Assembly: GCF_001425625.1 (NCBI RefSeq)
Contig: NZ_LMCP01000022.1
Location: 9,167-63,683, forward strand
Reading direction: 5' to 3'
DNA: 54,517 bases
From: Mesorhizobium sp. Root102
GTDB lineage: Bacteria; Pseudomonadota; Alphaproteobacteria; Rhizobiales; Rhizobiaceae
Both the position numbers and the translations under genes were made by a program. Shown in pieces: positions 43,821 through 52,460 of the stretch (position 1 is the stretch's first letter; every line of letters begins with the position of its first letter). The notes under the pieces were generated by a model. That model was not told where the DNA came from and searched no databases. It worked only from the letters and a program-made list of their open reading frames with translations.

Positions 43821-46738
43821 TATGCGATTTCCTCGTTGCCCTGCGCGGCGATCCTTGATGCGCGCAGTCGGCGGATGGACTGGTGGGCGAGAGCGACCAG
43901 CATCAGGACGGTCGCACCGAGGACGAGCGAGAAGACGCCGAGATCGAAAAGGGTCGCGGTAGCCGCCGGCACGGAACCGATCAGCGGCAGTTCGACATAG
44001 CGGGAATACGAGGTCAGGAAAGGGTATCCGAACAGCCAGGAGCCCGCGCCGACGAGGGCCGCCAGGAGGAGGCCGAAGCCTATCCAGTTCACCGGCAGCA
44101 CCCGCAACCTGTCTTCAACCCAGCGTGTCCCCGCCGCCAGATATTGCAAAATGAAGGCGGCGGCCAATGCGATGCCGGCGACGAAGCCGCCGCCGGGGAG
44201 GTCGTGGCCGCGCATGAACAGATAGGCGGCGAACACGATGATCACCGGGAACAGCCATTGCATGATCACCGCGGGGATCAGCAAATAGTCGCTCACCGTA
44301 TCGCCCGCTTCGCGGTCGGGCCGGGCTTCGTCAAATGCCCCCTGGACGCGTTGCTGTTCAGGGGATTCCACATTGTCGGGCGCCGGCCGGAACCGACGCA
44401 ACAGGGCGAACACCGTCAAGGCGACGATGCCGAGAACCGTGATCTCGCCGAACGTGTCGAAACCCCGGAAATCCACCAGGATGACGTTGACGACGTTCTT
44501 GCCGCCTCCTTCTGAATAGGCCTTTTTCAGGAAGAAGTCGGCGATAGTTTCGGGCGGGGTCCGAGTCATCACCCCATAGGCGATAATCGTCATGCCGGTT
44601 CCGCACGCCACAGCCATGGCCAGATCGCGGTAGCGGCGAAGTCTTGCCCCAGTCGTGGCCAGGCCGGAGGTGACGTCTGCCGACCGCTTGGGTAACCAGC
44701 GCAGGCCGAGAAGGATGAGAACCGTGGTCACCACCTCCACGAGCAGTTGAGTGAGCGCGAGATCTGGCGCTGAAAACCAGTCGAAGGTGATGCAGGTGAC
44801 AAGTCCGGCTCCGCCGAGCAGGATAAGGGCGAACAGTCGGTGGAACTTGGCTTGCCATGCGGCGCCGAGGGCACATACGACGCCGATCGCCCAGATGCCG
44901 GCGAAGGTGACGTCGACGCCTTGGACCGTCAGCCGACCGGGATCGAAACCTAGCCTGTAAAGTGGCCATGCGGCGGCGATGAAGGCAACGACGACCAGCA
45001 AGCGAAGTTGCGGCTGGAGCCGACGCGTTCCAAGACGGCTTTCCATGAAGCGGGCACCTCTCCACGAGACCGCCACCACCACGCGCTCGAAGACGCGCTG
45101 GCTCCTGAGACGACGAAAGTAGGGTGGCCCGTCCTCGCAGCGCGCCAGATAATCCTTCAGCAGCAGATAAAGGATTGCGCCACCGGCGAGTGCCAACACG
45201 CTCATGAACAGTGGAATCGTGAACCCATGCCAGACCGCCAGGCTGTACTGTGGCGTCGCGGGTCCCAGGAGGGAGGTGACGGCGGTGTGGAGGAACGGGC
45301 CGATGGTCAGGCCGGGAACGATCCCAACCAGGAGGCAGGCGAGGACAAGAAGTTGGATCGGAAACCGCATGAAAAACGGCGGTTCGTGGGGTTCGCGAGG
45401 CAAATCAGCCGGCAGCGATCCGAAAAACACGCTGTGGATGAACCGTACGGAGTAGGCAACTGCGAAAGCGCTGCCGAGGACGGCTGCATATGGCGCGGCG
45501 GTGTCGAGAATGGAATCGGCGTGCGTTTCGATCGCCTCAGCGAAGAACATTTCCTTGGAGAGAAATCCGTTGAGCAGGGGGATGCCAGCCATGGCCGCGC
45601 TTGCGACCATGGCGAGTGTCGCGGTGTAGGGCATGAAACGGAAAAGTCCCCCCAGCCGCTGCATGTCGCGCGTTCCGGTCTCATGGTCGATGATGCCGGC
45701 GGCCATGAACAACGAGGCTTTGAACGTGGCGTGGTTCATCATGTGGAAGATGGCGGCGACCGCGCCCAGGGGGCTGCCGAGACTGAGCAGAAGTGTAATC
45801 AGACCGAGATGGCTGATGGTCGAGCAGGCCAGCAATCCCTTTATGTCCCGCTGGAAGATTGCATTATAGGCTCCCAAAACGAAAGACATCATGCCGGCGA
45901 AGCCGACGATCCAGAACCACTCATATGTCCCCGCAAGCACCGGCCACAGCCGCGCCAACAGGAACACGCCGGCCTTCACCATGGTCGCTGAGTGCAGGTA
46001 GGCCGAGACTGGGGTCGGCGCGGCCATGGCGTTGGGCAGCCAGAAATGGAACGGAAACTGCGCGCTCTTCGTGAGCGCCCCGAGGAGCACAAGAACCAGG
46101 ATAGGCACATAAAGATCGTGAGAGCGGATAAGGTCGCCCGAGGCCAAAACACGATCGAGGTCGTAGCTTCCAATGACATGGCCGATCAAGAGGAAGCCAG
46201 CCAACAGACCGAGGCCGCCGATGCCGGTAATCGTCAGCGCCATGCGGGCGCCGTCGCGGGCGCTGGCGTTGTGGTGCCAATAGCCGATCAGCAGGAAGGA
46301 AAAGATGCTGGTCAATTCCCAGAAGACAACCAGCAGGATCAAGTTTCCGGAAATGACGACCCCGAGTATCGATCCCATGAAGGCGAGAAAGAACGCGAAG
46401 AACCTTGGGACCGGATCTTCCGGCGCCATGTAGTAGCGCGCATAAATGACGACGAGCAAGCCGATGCCGCTTATGAGCATGGCGAACAGCCAGGCAAATC
46501 CGTCCATTCGCAAAGTGAAATCCAGGCCGAGCGTGGGAAGCCATTCGATATCGCTGCGCACCACACCTCGATCGAGGACGGACGGATAAAACATAACCGC
46601 CAGAACCAGACAGATAAACGCCACTGCGCCGGCGAGAATCGCCGCGGCGTTGCGCGCGTTTGTCGGGAGTATGATAGCTGCTAGGCTGCCTGCGAAAGGC
46701 AGGACGATCATCAGTATCAGCGCTGTGTCGTCTGTCAT
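43820..46738 (-). CDS. mrpA: Mrp cation/proton antiporter, fused subunits A and B
   Basis: Membrane protein of 972 residues, the length of fused MrpA-MrpB (PhaAB) proteins of rhizobia. The NuoL-like part has NLILLVVFWELTSIFSFLLIGYW and the lysine region GALTKSAQFPFHFWLPNAM. The C-terminal MrpB part has YLFMRGHDLPGGGFVAGIAL. With C-G it exchanges Na+ or K+ for protons and supports pH and salt homeostasis. The ribosome site is weak, and a large inverted repeat lies 8 bases before the ATG, so translation may be controlled there. Confidence 0.95.
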   Translation of the reverse strand: MTDDTALILMIVLPFAGSLAAIILPTNARNAAAILAGAVAFICLVLAVMFYPSVLDRGVVRSDIEWLPTLGLDFTLRMDGFAWLFAMLISGIGLLVVIYARYYMAPEDPVPRFFAFFLAFMGSILGVVISGNLILLVVFWELTSIFSFLLIGYWHHNASARDGARMALTITGIGGLGLLAGFLLIGHVIGSYDLDRVLASGDLIRSHDLYVPILVLVLLGALTKSAQFPFHFWLPNAMAAPTPVSAYLHSATMVKAGVFLLARLWPVLAGTYEWFWIVGFAGMMSFVLGAYNAIFQRDIKGLLACSTISHLGLITLLLSLGSPLGAVAAIFHMMNHATFKASLFMAAGIIDHETGTRDMQRLGGLFRFMPYTATLAMVASAAMAGIPLLNGFLSKEMFFAEAIETHADSILDTAAPYAAVLGSAFAVAYSVRFIHSVFFGSLPADLPREPHEPPFFMRFPIQLLVLACLLVGIVPGLTIGPFLHTAVTSLLGPATPQYSLAVWHGFTIPLFMSVLALAGGAILYLLLKDYLARCEDGPPYFRRLRSQRVFERVVVAVSWRGARFMESRLGTRRLQPQLRLLVVVAFIAAAWPLYRLGFDPGRLTVQGVDVTFAGIWAIGVVCALGAAWQAKFHRLFALILLGGAGLVTCITFDWFSAPDLALTQLLVEVVTTVLILLGLRWLPKRSADVTSGLATTGARLRRYRDLAMAVACGTGMTIIAYGVMTRTPPETIADFFLKKAYSEGGGKNVVNVILVDFRGFDTFGEITVLGIVALTVFALLRRFRPAPDNVESPEQQRVQGAFDEARPDREAGDTVSDYLLIPAVIMQWLFPVIIVFAAYLFMRGHDLPGGGFVAGIALAAAFILQYLAAGTRWVEDRLRVLPVNWIGFGLLLAALVGAGSWLFGYPFLTSYSRYVELPLIGSVPAATATLFDLGVFSLVLGATVLMLVALAHQSIRRLRASRIAAQGNEEIA

Positions 46739-46745
46739 CTATTGC

Positions 46746-46811
46746 TGCCCAATGTCATTGGAGACAACCATGCTTGGCTCGCCCATTATGGTTCTCCGAT
46801 GACATTGGGCA
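46746..46811 (-). promoter_or_regulatory. Large inverted repeat at the mrpA start (leader hairpin)
   Basis: Left arm 46746-46771 begins TGCCCAATGTCAT, and right arm 46788-46811 is its near-perfect reverse complement, ending ATGACATTGGGCA; loop about 16 bases. About 22-23 pairs form, with one bulge and one or two mismatches. It ends 8 bases from the mrpA start codon, so in the transcript it would cover the translation start region. It may be a regulatory leader or a small mobile repeat. Bases 46812-47045 beyond it hold no supported gene. Confidence 0.6.
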
Positions 46812-47045
46812 AGGCATTGATTGGTGCGTTCTCCCTTAACAACCGCGCGCCGCGCGAGGCCAGTCAACTGGAGGCAGGAGCAGCTTGGGGAACTCGCGGA
46901 CAACGATCAGGGATTCGCGCGTCAAGCACTGTACCGTGGTGGGAGTCCCGCCGGGGACTCTCCGAGAAAGGTGGCGTTCGGCTGCTCCCGGCATGCCGTC
47001 AGCGGCATCTGTCGCCAACTGCCATTCAGTCCGTTTGTCGCAGGC

Positions 47046-47252
47046 CTAGTGGCGGCGGACGCCAAGCAAGGTGGCTATCACCAGTTCTCTTCCAGCCCTG
47101 TTTATCCCGGTCCCGCCCGGTCTTTCCTCCGCCAGTCCGAGAAAGACAAGGCGTTCGGCCAAGGCTTTCGATAGAGATGGGTAAGGTCCGCGGTTCATTC
47201 GCTTGAGTGCCGTTTGCTCCTCCTCGGTGAGATCGCCCCAGATAACCGTCAT
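47046..47252 (-). CDS. Small hypothetical protein, 68 residues, winged-helix-like
   Basis: Protein starting MTVIWGDLTEEEQTALKRM, with helices and a KALAERLVFLGLAEERPGG segment that looks like a small DNA-binding or winged-helix fold. AAGGAAG lies 7 bases before the ATG at 47252. Family not recognised; not clearly part of an operon. Confidence 0.65.
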   Translation of the reverse strand: MTVIWGDLTEEEQTALKRMNRGPYPSLSKALAERLVFLGLAEERPGGTGINRAGRELVIATLLGVRRH

Positions 47253-47344
47253 GAAGGACTTCCTTGCTTGCGCCCTACGCAGCCTAGCGGGTCTGAACTG
47301 CCCAGAAGCGGACTGTGAGCGTCGATCCATCGGGCTCCGAAGAC

Positions 47345-47644
47345 CTATGGAACGGCGTCCGTTCCGACGATGCCGCCTTCATTTTCCAGGACGCCGATTC
47401 GTCTGACTTCCGAGCGGTTAAGTTTCAGGCGAACGCCGACACCGCCGCCGTTCTCGGCGATGAAAACGGCGCCGGCATTTTCAAGCGTGGTTTGCAGCGT
47501 GTCGCAGACATCCTGGTCGGGAAGGCTGATCCGACGCTCGAATTCCTCGATGACCAACGCATCCACGCCTGAATTGCTGGAGAGCTTGTCACGGGTCCAT
47601 TCGACCAGCGCGCGAGCGGCACGGCATTGAGCACCAGTGATCAT
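47345..47644 (-). CDS. Small XRE-like hypothetical regulator, 99 residues
   Basis: Protein starting MITGAQCRAARALVEWTRDK with IEEFERRISLPDQDVCDTLQ and ENAGAVFIAENGGGVGVRLK. This order (GxQxRxAR, a helix pair, then L-E-x-AGVxFI) is that of small XRE-type proteins common in Rhizobiales. AGGAGA lies 8 bases before the ATG at 47644; the open frame upstream of it is a shadow. Target genes are unknown. It is divergent from the operon behind element E. Confidence 0.75.
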   Translation of the reverse strand: MITGAQCRAARALVEWTRDKLSSNSGVDALVIEEFERRISLPDQDVCDTLQTTLENAGAVFIAENGGGVGVRLKLNRSEVRRIGVLENEGGIVGTDAVP

Positions 47645-47798
47645 CGTAAAATCTCCTGCTACCGCTTTCTGGGCCGAAGTCGCCGCCTGCTGAAAGCCAG
47701 GATACTCCGGGGTGCGATGGCTTAACCCAATCAAAAGTGCATATCGAATTCGAAAAGGGAAGGGCAGTGCGACGCGCCGCAATCGAAATCTAATACAA

Positions 47799-47833
47799 AA
47801 TAATTGTGCTAAAGCGGCAATAAATTTCGTTTG
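47799..47833 (+). promoter_or_regulatory. Shared LysR-regulon element, copy E
   Basis: TGTG at 47805-47808 (one change from TGCR), 19 bases, CGTTTG at 47828-47833. The right dyad arm GCAAT and the AATAAATTT before CGTTTG fit the other copies. It lies about 122 bases upstream of the hypothetical/CBS-BON/haemoglobin/ferredoxin operon. It is 11 kb from the nearest LysR gene, yet the spacing is identical. Confidence 0.7.
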
Positions 47834-47955
47834 TCTTGCAGATAAGGATGAGTGAAGCTCGTGCGTAGCGAAATTTGACAGATTGGGTGCCACGCAGGTC
47901 TTCAACGCCAGGGAGCTCTTGGCGATATCGCGCGAAGGGCACCTTGGGCTCGGCG

Positions 47956-48495
47956 ATGATGATAATGGACAGGCTTGAACAGGATTTCGGCAGAATACTT
48001 TCCGGCAGGGACATTCAGCGTCATGTGGTCGGGCGAATGGTATCTGCCAGCCGCCTCAACGTAGAGGGCCGCGGCCCAATCACTCCTTCGGATGCCAGTA
48101 CCCTCAAGACACGGCTGCGCGAGGAACTGCTCCTGCAAGCACAGACCCGGCTGCCGATCACCTATGCAAGACTGGCCGACAGCATGGTTGGTTCGGACGC
48201 GACAGGCGTGATCCGGGATGCACTCGAACAACTGATGGACGACGATGCGGCCGAAGGCCTGCCATTGCTTGCGGCTGTTGCCGTGAAGGCGCTCGAGCTT
48301 GGTTTGCCCGCTCCCTGGTTCTTCCGGAAAGCCGAGGATATGGGACTGTTCGCTGGCGATCCGGCCGATCTGGAAGCCTATGCTTTCCACGCAAGGGAGT
48401 TCTATCGCGCGGTCAGCCTCCATGCTGGTCTGTCACACAGCGGGCAAGCCTCTGGAGGGACCCTGCCGCCGGTTCTGCCGCCTGCAGACGGGTGA
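47956..48495 (+). CDS. Hypothetical protein, first gene of globin-ferredoxin operon
   Basis: Soluble, mostly helical protein of about 179 residues with LPITYARLADSMVGSDATGV, ALEQLMDDDAAEGLPLLAAV and LGLPAPWFFRKAEDMGLFAG. I do not recognise the family. The start is uncertain among ATGs at 47956, 47959 and 47965, and no strong ribosome site is seen. It is 11 bases before the CBS-BON gene and follows element E, so it is likely to be expressed with the globin and ferredoxin. Confidence 0.7.
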   Translation: MMIMDRLEQDFGRILSGRDIQRHVVGRMVSASRLNVEGRGPITPSDASTLKTRLREELLLQAQTRLPITYARLADSMVGSDATGVIRDALEQLMDDDAAEGLPLLAAVAVKALELGLPAPWFFRKAEDMGLFAGDPADLEAYAFHAREFYRAVSLHAGLSHSGQASGGTLPPVLPPADG

Positions 48496-48506
48496 AGGAG
48501 AACGAA

Positions 48507-49205
48507 ATGCTGATCGCCAAGGACGTCATGACGTCGCCGGTCATCGCGGTAGGGCCTGAGAGTACGGTGGATGAGGTCGCCAATATTCTCCTGTCGTACG
48601 GGATCAGCGCCGTGCCGGTGATTGATCGAGGTGCGCTGCTGGGCATCGTCAGTGAAGGAGACCTGATCCGCCGGGCAGAGATCGGTACAGCCCCGCAACA
48701 TCGTTCCTGGTGGCTTCGGCTTTTCGCCAACAACGCCGCCCTTGCGGAAGGCTATGTCAAGTCTCATTCCGAGCATGTGACCGACGTCATGACAAAGGAG
48801 GTTGCGACTGTGGTCGAGAGCACGCCAGTCGTCGAGATCGCAACCCTGCTTGAACACAATCGGATCAAGCGTGTTCCGGTGCTGCGCGACGGACAGATTG
48901 TGGGGGTCGTCAGTCGTGCCGATCTGGTGCGGGCGCTGGTCGTCGCCAGGAAACGTTGGCGCGCTCCGGTGTCGCAGGACGACAGCAGCATCAGGCTGGA
49001 GATTATTGAAGCCTTGCGATCCGAATCATGGCCCTCGACCGGAAGGTCGGACGTGACCGTGACCAACGGCGTAGTTACGTTCTCGGGAGCTTACCTGTCC
49101 GAGCAGGAGCGCAAAGCCACGCTCATCCTGGCTGAAAACACCGCTGGCGTGCGGGCTATTGATGATCACCGCATTCCCCTCGATATGACCTACGGTGTGG
49201 TCTGA
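48507..49205 (+). CDS. CBS-domain pair with C-terminal BON domain
   Basis: Protein of 232 residues. Two CBS domains (VMTSPVIAVGPESTVDEVA and VMTKEVATVVESTPVVEIA with matching GIVSEGDLI and GVVSRADLV ends) are followed by a BON domain (SDVTVTNGVVTFSGAYLSEQ). CBS pairs usually bind adenosine nucleotides and report energy state; BON domains bind surfaces or phospholipid. AAGGAG lies before the ATG at 48507. It probably has a regulatory role in this operon. Confidence 0.93.
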   Translation: MLIAKDVMTSPVIAVGPESTVDEVANILLSYGISAVPVIDRGALLGIVSEGDLIRRAEIGTAPQHRSWWLRLFANNAALAEGYVKSHSEHVTDVMTKEVATVVESTPVVEIATLLEHNRIKRVPVLRDGQIVGVVSRADLVRALVVARKRWRAPVSQDDSSIRLEIIEALRSESWPSTGRSDVTVTNGVVTFSGAYLSEQERKATLILAENTAGVRAIDDHRIPLDMTYGVV

Positions 49206-49232
49206 AGGGCCGGATAAGCGCTGGACCAGAGC

Positions 49233-49637
49233 ATGCCCTTGACACAGACAGCCCCGATTTCCGACGAGCAGATTCGACAACTCGTCGACTCCTTCTACGA
49301 CAAGATACGCGCCGACGCGGATCTCAGGCCGATTTTCGAGCGCGTCGTTGCCGGCGATTGCGAAACGCGTCTGGCGAAGATGTACGAATTTTGGTCCTCG
49401 GTCATCCTGACCAGCGGATTCTACAAGGGAAGTCTCGTCGCGGTCCGCAAGCACATGGGTGGGTTGGAGATCGGTCTGCTCGACCGGTGCCTCGCCTTGT
49501 TTGGCGAAAGTTGCGACGAATTGCTGGACAGGGAGACTGCGGGACTGTCTTGGCTGAAGGCCGCCCACGTCGCCGAAAGTCTGAAGCTGTTATTGTTCTG
49601 TCGCCCTGACCGGCCATGGCTGAGAAACGCCTCATGA
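49233..49637 (+). CDS. Group III truncated haemoglobin 2
   Basis: Globin of 134 residues with the pattern RLAKMYEFWSSVILTSGFYKG and a proximal histidine region VRKHMGG (H74), then the closing helix LLDRCLALFGESCDELLD. It differs strongly from the NsrR-linked globin at 20969 and has no NsrR-like repeat in front of it. The end overlaps fdxA by four bases (ATGA), so a globin-ferredoxin redox pair is likely. The ligand could be O2 or NO. Confidence 0.85.
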   Translation: MPLTQTAPISDEQIRQLVDSFYDKIRADADLRPIFERVVAGDCETRLAKMYEFWSSVILTSGFYKGSLVAVRKHMGGLEIGLLDRCLALFGESCDELLDRETAGLSWLKAAHVAESLKLLLFCRPDRPWLRNAS

Positions 49638-49972
49638 CGTTCGTGGTCACCGACAATTGCATCAGATGCAAATACATGGACTGCGTGGAAGTCTGTCCCG
49701 TGGACTGTTTCTATGAAGGCGAGAACATGCTCGTCATCCATCCCGATGAATGCATCGACTGCGGCGTCTGCGAGCCAGAATGCCCGGCGAAAGCCATTTT
49801 TCCCGATACCGTGCCTGGTCTCGACGATTGGCTCGCGCTGAACGCCGAGTATGCGTCTGCGTGGCCCAATATTGCGGTCAAGCGTGATCCACCCGCCGAC
49901 GCCAAGGCGTTCGACGGCGAAGCAAACAAGCTCGCGAAATATTTTTCACCCGAACCCGGGCTACGCGACTGA
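49634..49972 (+). CDS. fdxA: Seven-iron ferredoxin FdxA
   Basis: Protein of 112 residues with the FdxA cysteine pattern C9, C12, C17, C21, C25 and C40, C43, C46, C50 (DNCIRCKYMDCVEVCPVDC and ECIDCGVCEPECPAKAI), which binds one [3Fe-4S] and one [4Fe-4S] cluster. It carries electrons at low potential. The ATG at 49634 overlaps the globin stop; an earlier ATG would run into the globin gene. Confidence 0.94.
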   Translation: MTFVVTDNCIRCKYMDCVEVCPVDCFYEGENMLVIHPDECIDCGVCEPECPAKAIFPDTVPGLDDWLALNAEYASAWPNIAVKRDPPADAKAFDGEANKLAKYFSPEPGLRD

Positions 49973-49977
49973 TCAAG

Positions 49978-51996
49978 ATGAACCCATATACCCACCAGCC
50001 GTCGCCCCTGTATCTGGGCGTCGACACCGGCGGCACGTATACCGATGCCGTGCTGTGGTCAGAATCTACAGGCATCGTGGCCAAGGCCAAATCGCTGACC
50101 ACACGGCACGATCTTGCCGAGGGCATCGCCGGTGCCGTCGACGCTGTTTTATCCGAGGCTGCCATCGAACCCGGCGCGATCAAGCTCGTCTCCATGTCGA
50201 CCACGCTCGCAACCAACGCCCTCGTCGAAGGGCAGGGCGGACGGGTCGCGCTGGTGATGATCGGTTTCGCCGAAGCCGATCTTGACCGGAACGGATTGTC
50301 AAAGGCTCTCGGCTCCGATCCCGTGATCTTTTGTCCGGGCGGACATGACGTCCACGGCGATCCGCGTCCGCTGGTGCTGGACGCTCTCGTGGCTGCGCTG
50401 CCGTCTCTCGCCGACAAGGTTTCAGGCATCGCCGTGGCCTCCTATTTTGCGGTTCGCAATCCCGAGCATGAGGTCGCGGTACGTGACGTCATTCGCGAGC
50501 GTACCGGGCTTCCGGTGACCTGTTCGCATGAGCTGTCGTCGAAACTCGGCGGCCCGCGACGGGCGATGACCACGCTTCTCAACGCCCGGTTGATCTCGAT
50601 GATTGATCGTCTTGTCGACGCCACCGAAGGCTTTCTGGCAAGACGCGGGATCGTCGCTCCGCTCATGGTCGTGCGCGGCGACGGCGCGCTTATCACCGCA
50701 GAATTCGCCCGCGCCCGGCCGATCGAGACCATCCTGTCAGGACCAGCGGCAAGCCTGGTTGGAGCCCGGTACATGACCGGTATTGATGACGGAGTGGTGT
50801 CCGACATCGGCGGCACCACCACCGACATCGCCGTTCTGGACGGCGGTCGCCTGCGGCTCGACCCGGAAGGCGCTACCGTCGGCGGAATGCGAACCATGGT
50901 GGAAGCCGTCGCCATGCGCACCTTTGGCCTCGGGGGAGATTCGGAGGTCTCGCTCCATGAGCGGTCGCTGACTTCGACGATCGTGCTCGGCCCCCGTCGA
51001 CTCGTGCCGCTGGCGCTCGCCGCTGTGAAGCACGGCGATGCCATCCATAATGGCCTCAAGCGGCAATTGCTCAGCCCCAACACCAGCCGGCTGGACGGCC
51101 GCTTCGCGTTGTGCACAGGTGTCCCCGAGCGTCTGGCTGCGGGCCTGACCGTTACCGAGGCGCGGCTCTATGCTGACATTTCAGCAATTCCCGCAGCGCT
51201 TGATCGGCTGCTCGTATCGACGTCACAGGTCGCGACACTCAATCGCCTGGTCGCGCGCGGTCTGGTGCATATCGCGGGCTTCACGCCATCCGATGCGGCC
51301 CACGTGCTCGGCCGGCAAGGGAATTGGGACCCTGTCGCGGCTCGACTGGGCGCCGAATTGTTCGCACGCAAGCGCGACGGCCAGGGACATCGCATCGCCA
51401 AAGGCGCAGAAGCATTTTCCGAGATGGTTCTCGCCGCCGTCACCCGGCGTTCGGCAGAAGCCATTCTTGAAACAGTCTTTGCGGAGGACGGGCTGGATGG
51501 CGGCGTCTCTGTTGCCAATCCGCTGGTTCAGCGTGCGGTTTGCCAACGAGGCGGCATGGCGCGGCTGTCGATCGCACTCGACCGGCCGGTGATCGGCCTA
51601 GGGGCCTCCGCAGCGCTCCATTATGCCGGTCTGCCGCAATTGATCGGCAATGATTGCAGCATCGCCGAACACGCCGATGTCGCAAATGCATTGGGTGCTA
51701 TCGTCGGGCAGGTGCGGATGTCGGCGGAAGCGCGCGTCAGCCAACCCGAGATCGGGCTTTTCCGTCTGAATTCCGGCGAGCGGCTGGACGACTATGATAC
51801 CGAGGACGAAGCAATGGCCGCCGCCGAAGCCCACATTCGTGCCTTGGCGGCAGGTCTTGCTGAGCGCGCCGGGACCGATCAGGCGCGGATCGAAATCGCA
51901 CGGGACATAAGGGTTGCTACAATCGAAGGCGAGCGCAGTTTCGTAGAAGCCATCGTCGTCGCGACAGCCACCGGGCGGCCTCGTATCGCGTCCTGA
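49978..51996 (+). CDS. Hydantoinase/oxoprolinase family protein (HyuA-like)
   Basis: Soluble protein of 672 residues of the ATP-dependent hydantoinase/acetone carboxylase-beta family. The two phosphate loops GVDTGGTYTDAVL and SDIGGTTTDIAVLDGG, with VRGDGALITAEFARARPIETILSGPAASLVGA between them, are clear. A partner HyuB-like subunit is not present, which is unusual. It starts 5 bases after fdxA and may act with the globin and ferredoxin, or the operon may be a patchwork. The substrate is not predictable. Confidence 0.88.
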   Translation: MNPYTHQPSPLYLGVDTGGTYTDAVLWSESTGIVAKAKSLTTRHDLAEGIAGAVDAVLSEAAIEPGAIKLVSMSTTLATNALVEGQGGRVALVMIGFAEADLDRNGLSKALGSDPVIFCPGGHDVHGDPRPLVLDALVAALPSLADKVSGIAVASYFAVRNPEHEVAVRDVIRERTGLPVTCSHELSSKLGGPRRAMTTLLNARLISMIDRLVDATEGFLARRGIVAPLMVVRGDGALITAEFARARPIETILSGPAASLVGARYMTGIDDGVVSDIGGTTTDIAVLDGGRLRLDPEGATVGGMRTMVEAVAMRTFGLGGDSEVSLHERSLTSTIVLGPRRLVPLALAAVKHGDAIHNGLKRQLLSPNTSRLDGRFALCTGVPERLAAGLTVTEARLYADISAIPAALDRLLVSTSQVATLNRLVARGLVHIAGFTPSDAAHVLGRQGNWDPVAARLGAELFARKRDGQGHRIAKGAEAFSEMVLAAVTRRSAEAILETVFAEDGLDGGVSVANPLVQRAVCQRGGMARLSIALDRPVIGLGASAALHYAGLPQLIGNDCSIAEHADVANALGAIVGQVRMSAEARVSQPEIGLFRLNSGERLDDYDTEDEAMAAAEAHIRALAAGLAERAGTDQARIEIARDIRVATIEGERSFVEAIVVATATGRPRIAS

Positions 51997-51999
51997 CTT

Positions 52000-52271
52000 G
52001 GATCGGGGCCGCCCTGTGGCAACTGCCGGCACGTTACGCACGCTGGAGCTCTTCGCCGATCCGAAGACCGATGTAGGCCTGGTGCCAATCAATACTCCGC
52101 ACGCCAGCGGGGCTTTGCAGTGGGTGCATGATCCGTCGACCGCCAGCAAATGGTCGCCGACGCGTACCAGGACCACCAGCTGAGCGGCGGCATGGGCATT
52201 ATCGCAATGGCCACGATGAACACACCAACAGCGAGGTCGGGGTCGGTTTCCACGGACTGTTTCGATGCCAT
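52000..52271 (-). pseudogene. Rieske-type reductase gene fragment
   Basis: On the minus strand an ATG at 52271 with AAGGAG in front opens MASKQSVETDPDLAVGVF, and after one frameshift the frame continues with LVVLVRVGDHLLAVDGSCTH and CKAPLACGVL. This matches the first half of a Rieske domain like that of the reductase at 30470. The following LRIGEELQRA resembles its LRTGEAL stretch, but the second cysteine/histidine pair is missing. The gene is a degraded N-terminal piece. Confidence 0.6.
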
Positions 52272-52460
52272 CTTGGTTCTCCTTCACGATCCTGACGGCG
52301 TGCGTCGACCATGCACCAGACATGAAATTGGATGCAGCGCTTTTCGAAAAGTTCCCGTGGTTCGCCGCGGGTGGGAACCTTCCTCGCTGTGTCGTGCCCG
52401 TCGGGAACCAATCCACGATAGGCGCATCCAATGGTTTCGAGCATGAAACTGGAGAGACCG

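Noticed and set aside
47031..47060. CGTTTG near 47030 as a sixth copy of the shared element
   Set aside because: The AT-rich block before it and the TGCR at 19 bases are missing.
46742..47206. Plus-strand frames of 117-154 codons between mrpA and the small gene at 47046
   Set aside because: No family, no ribosome site, and they run through the hairpin and over the antisense gene.
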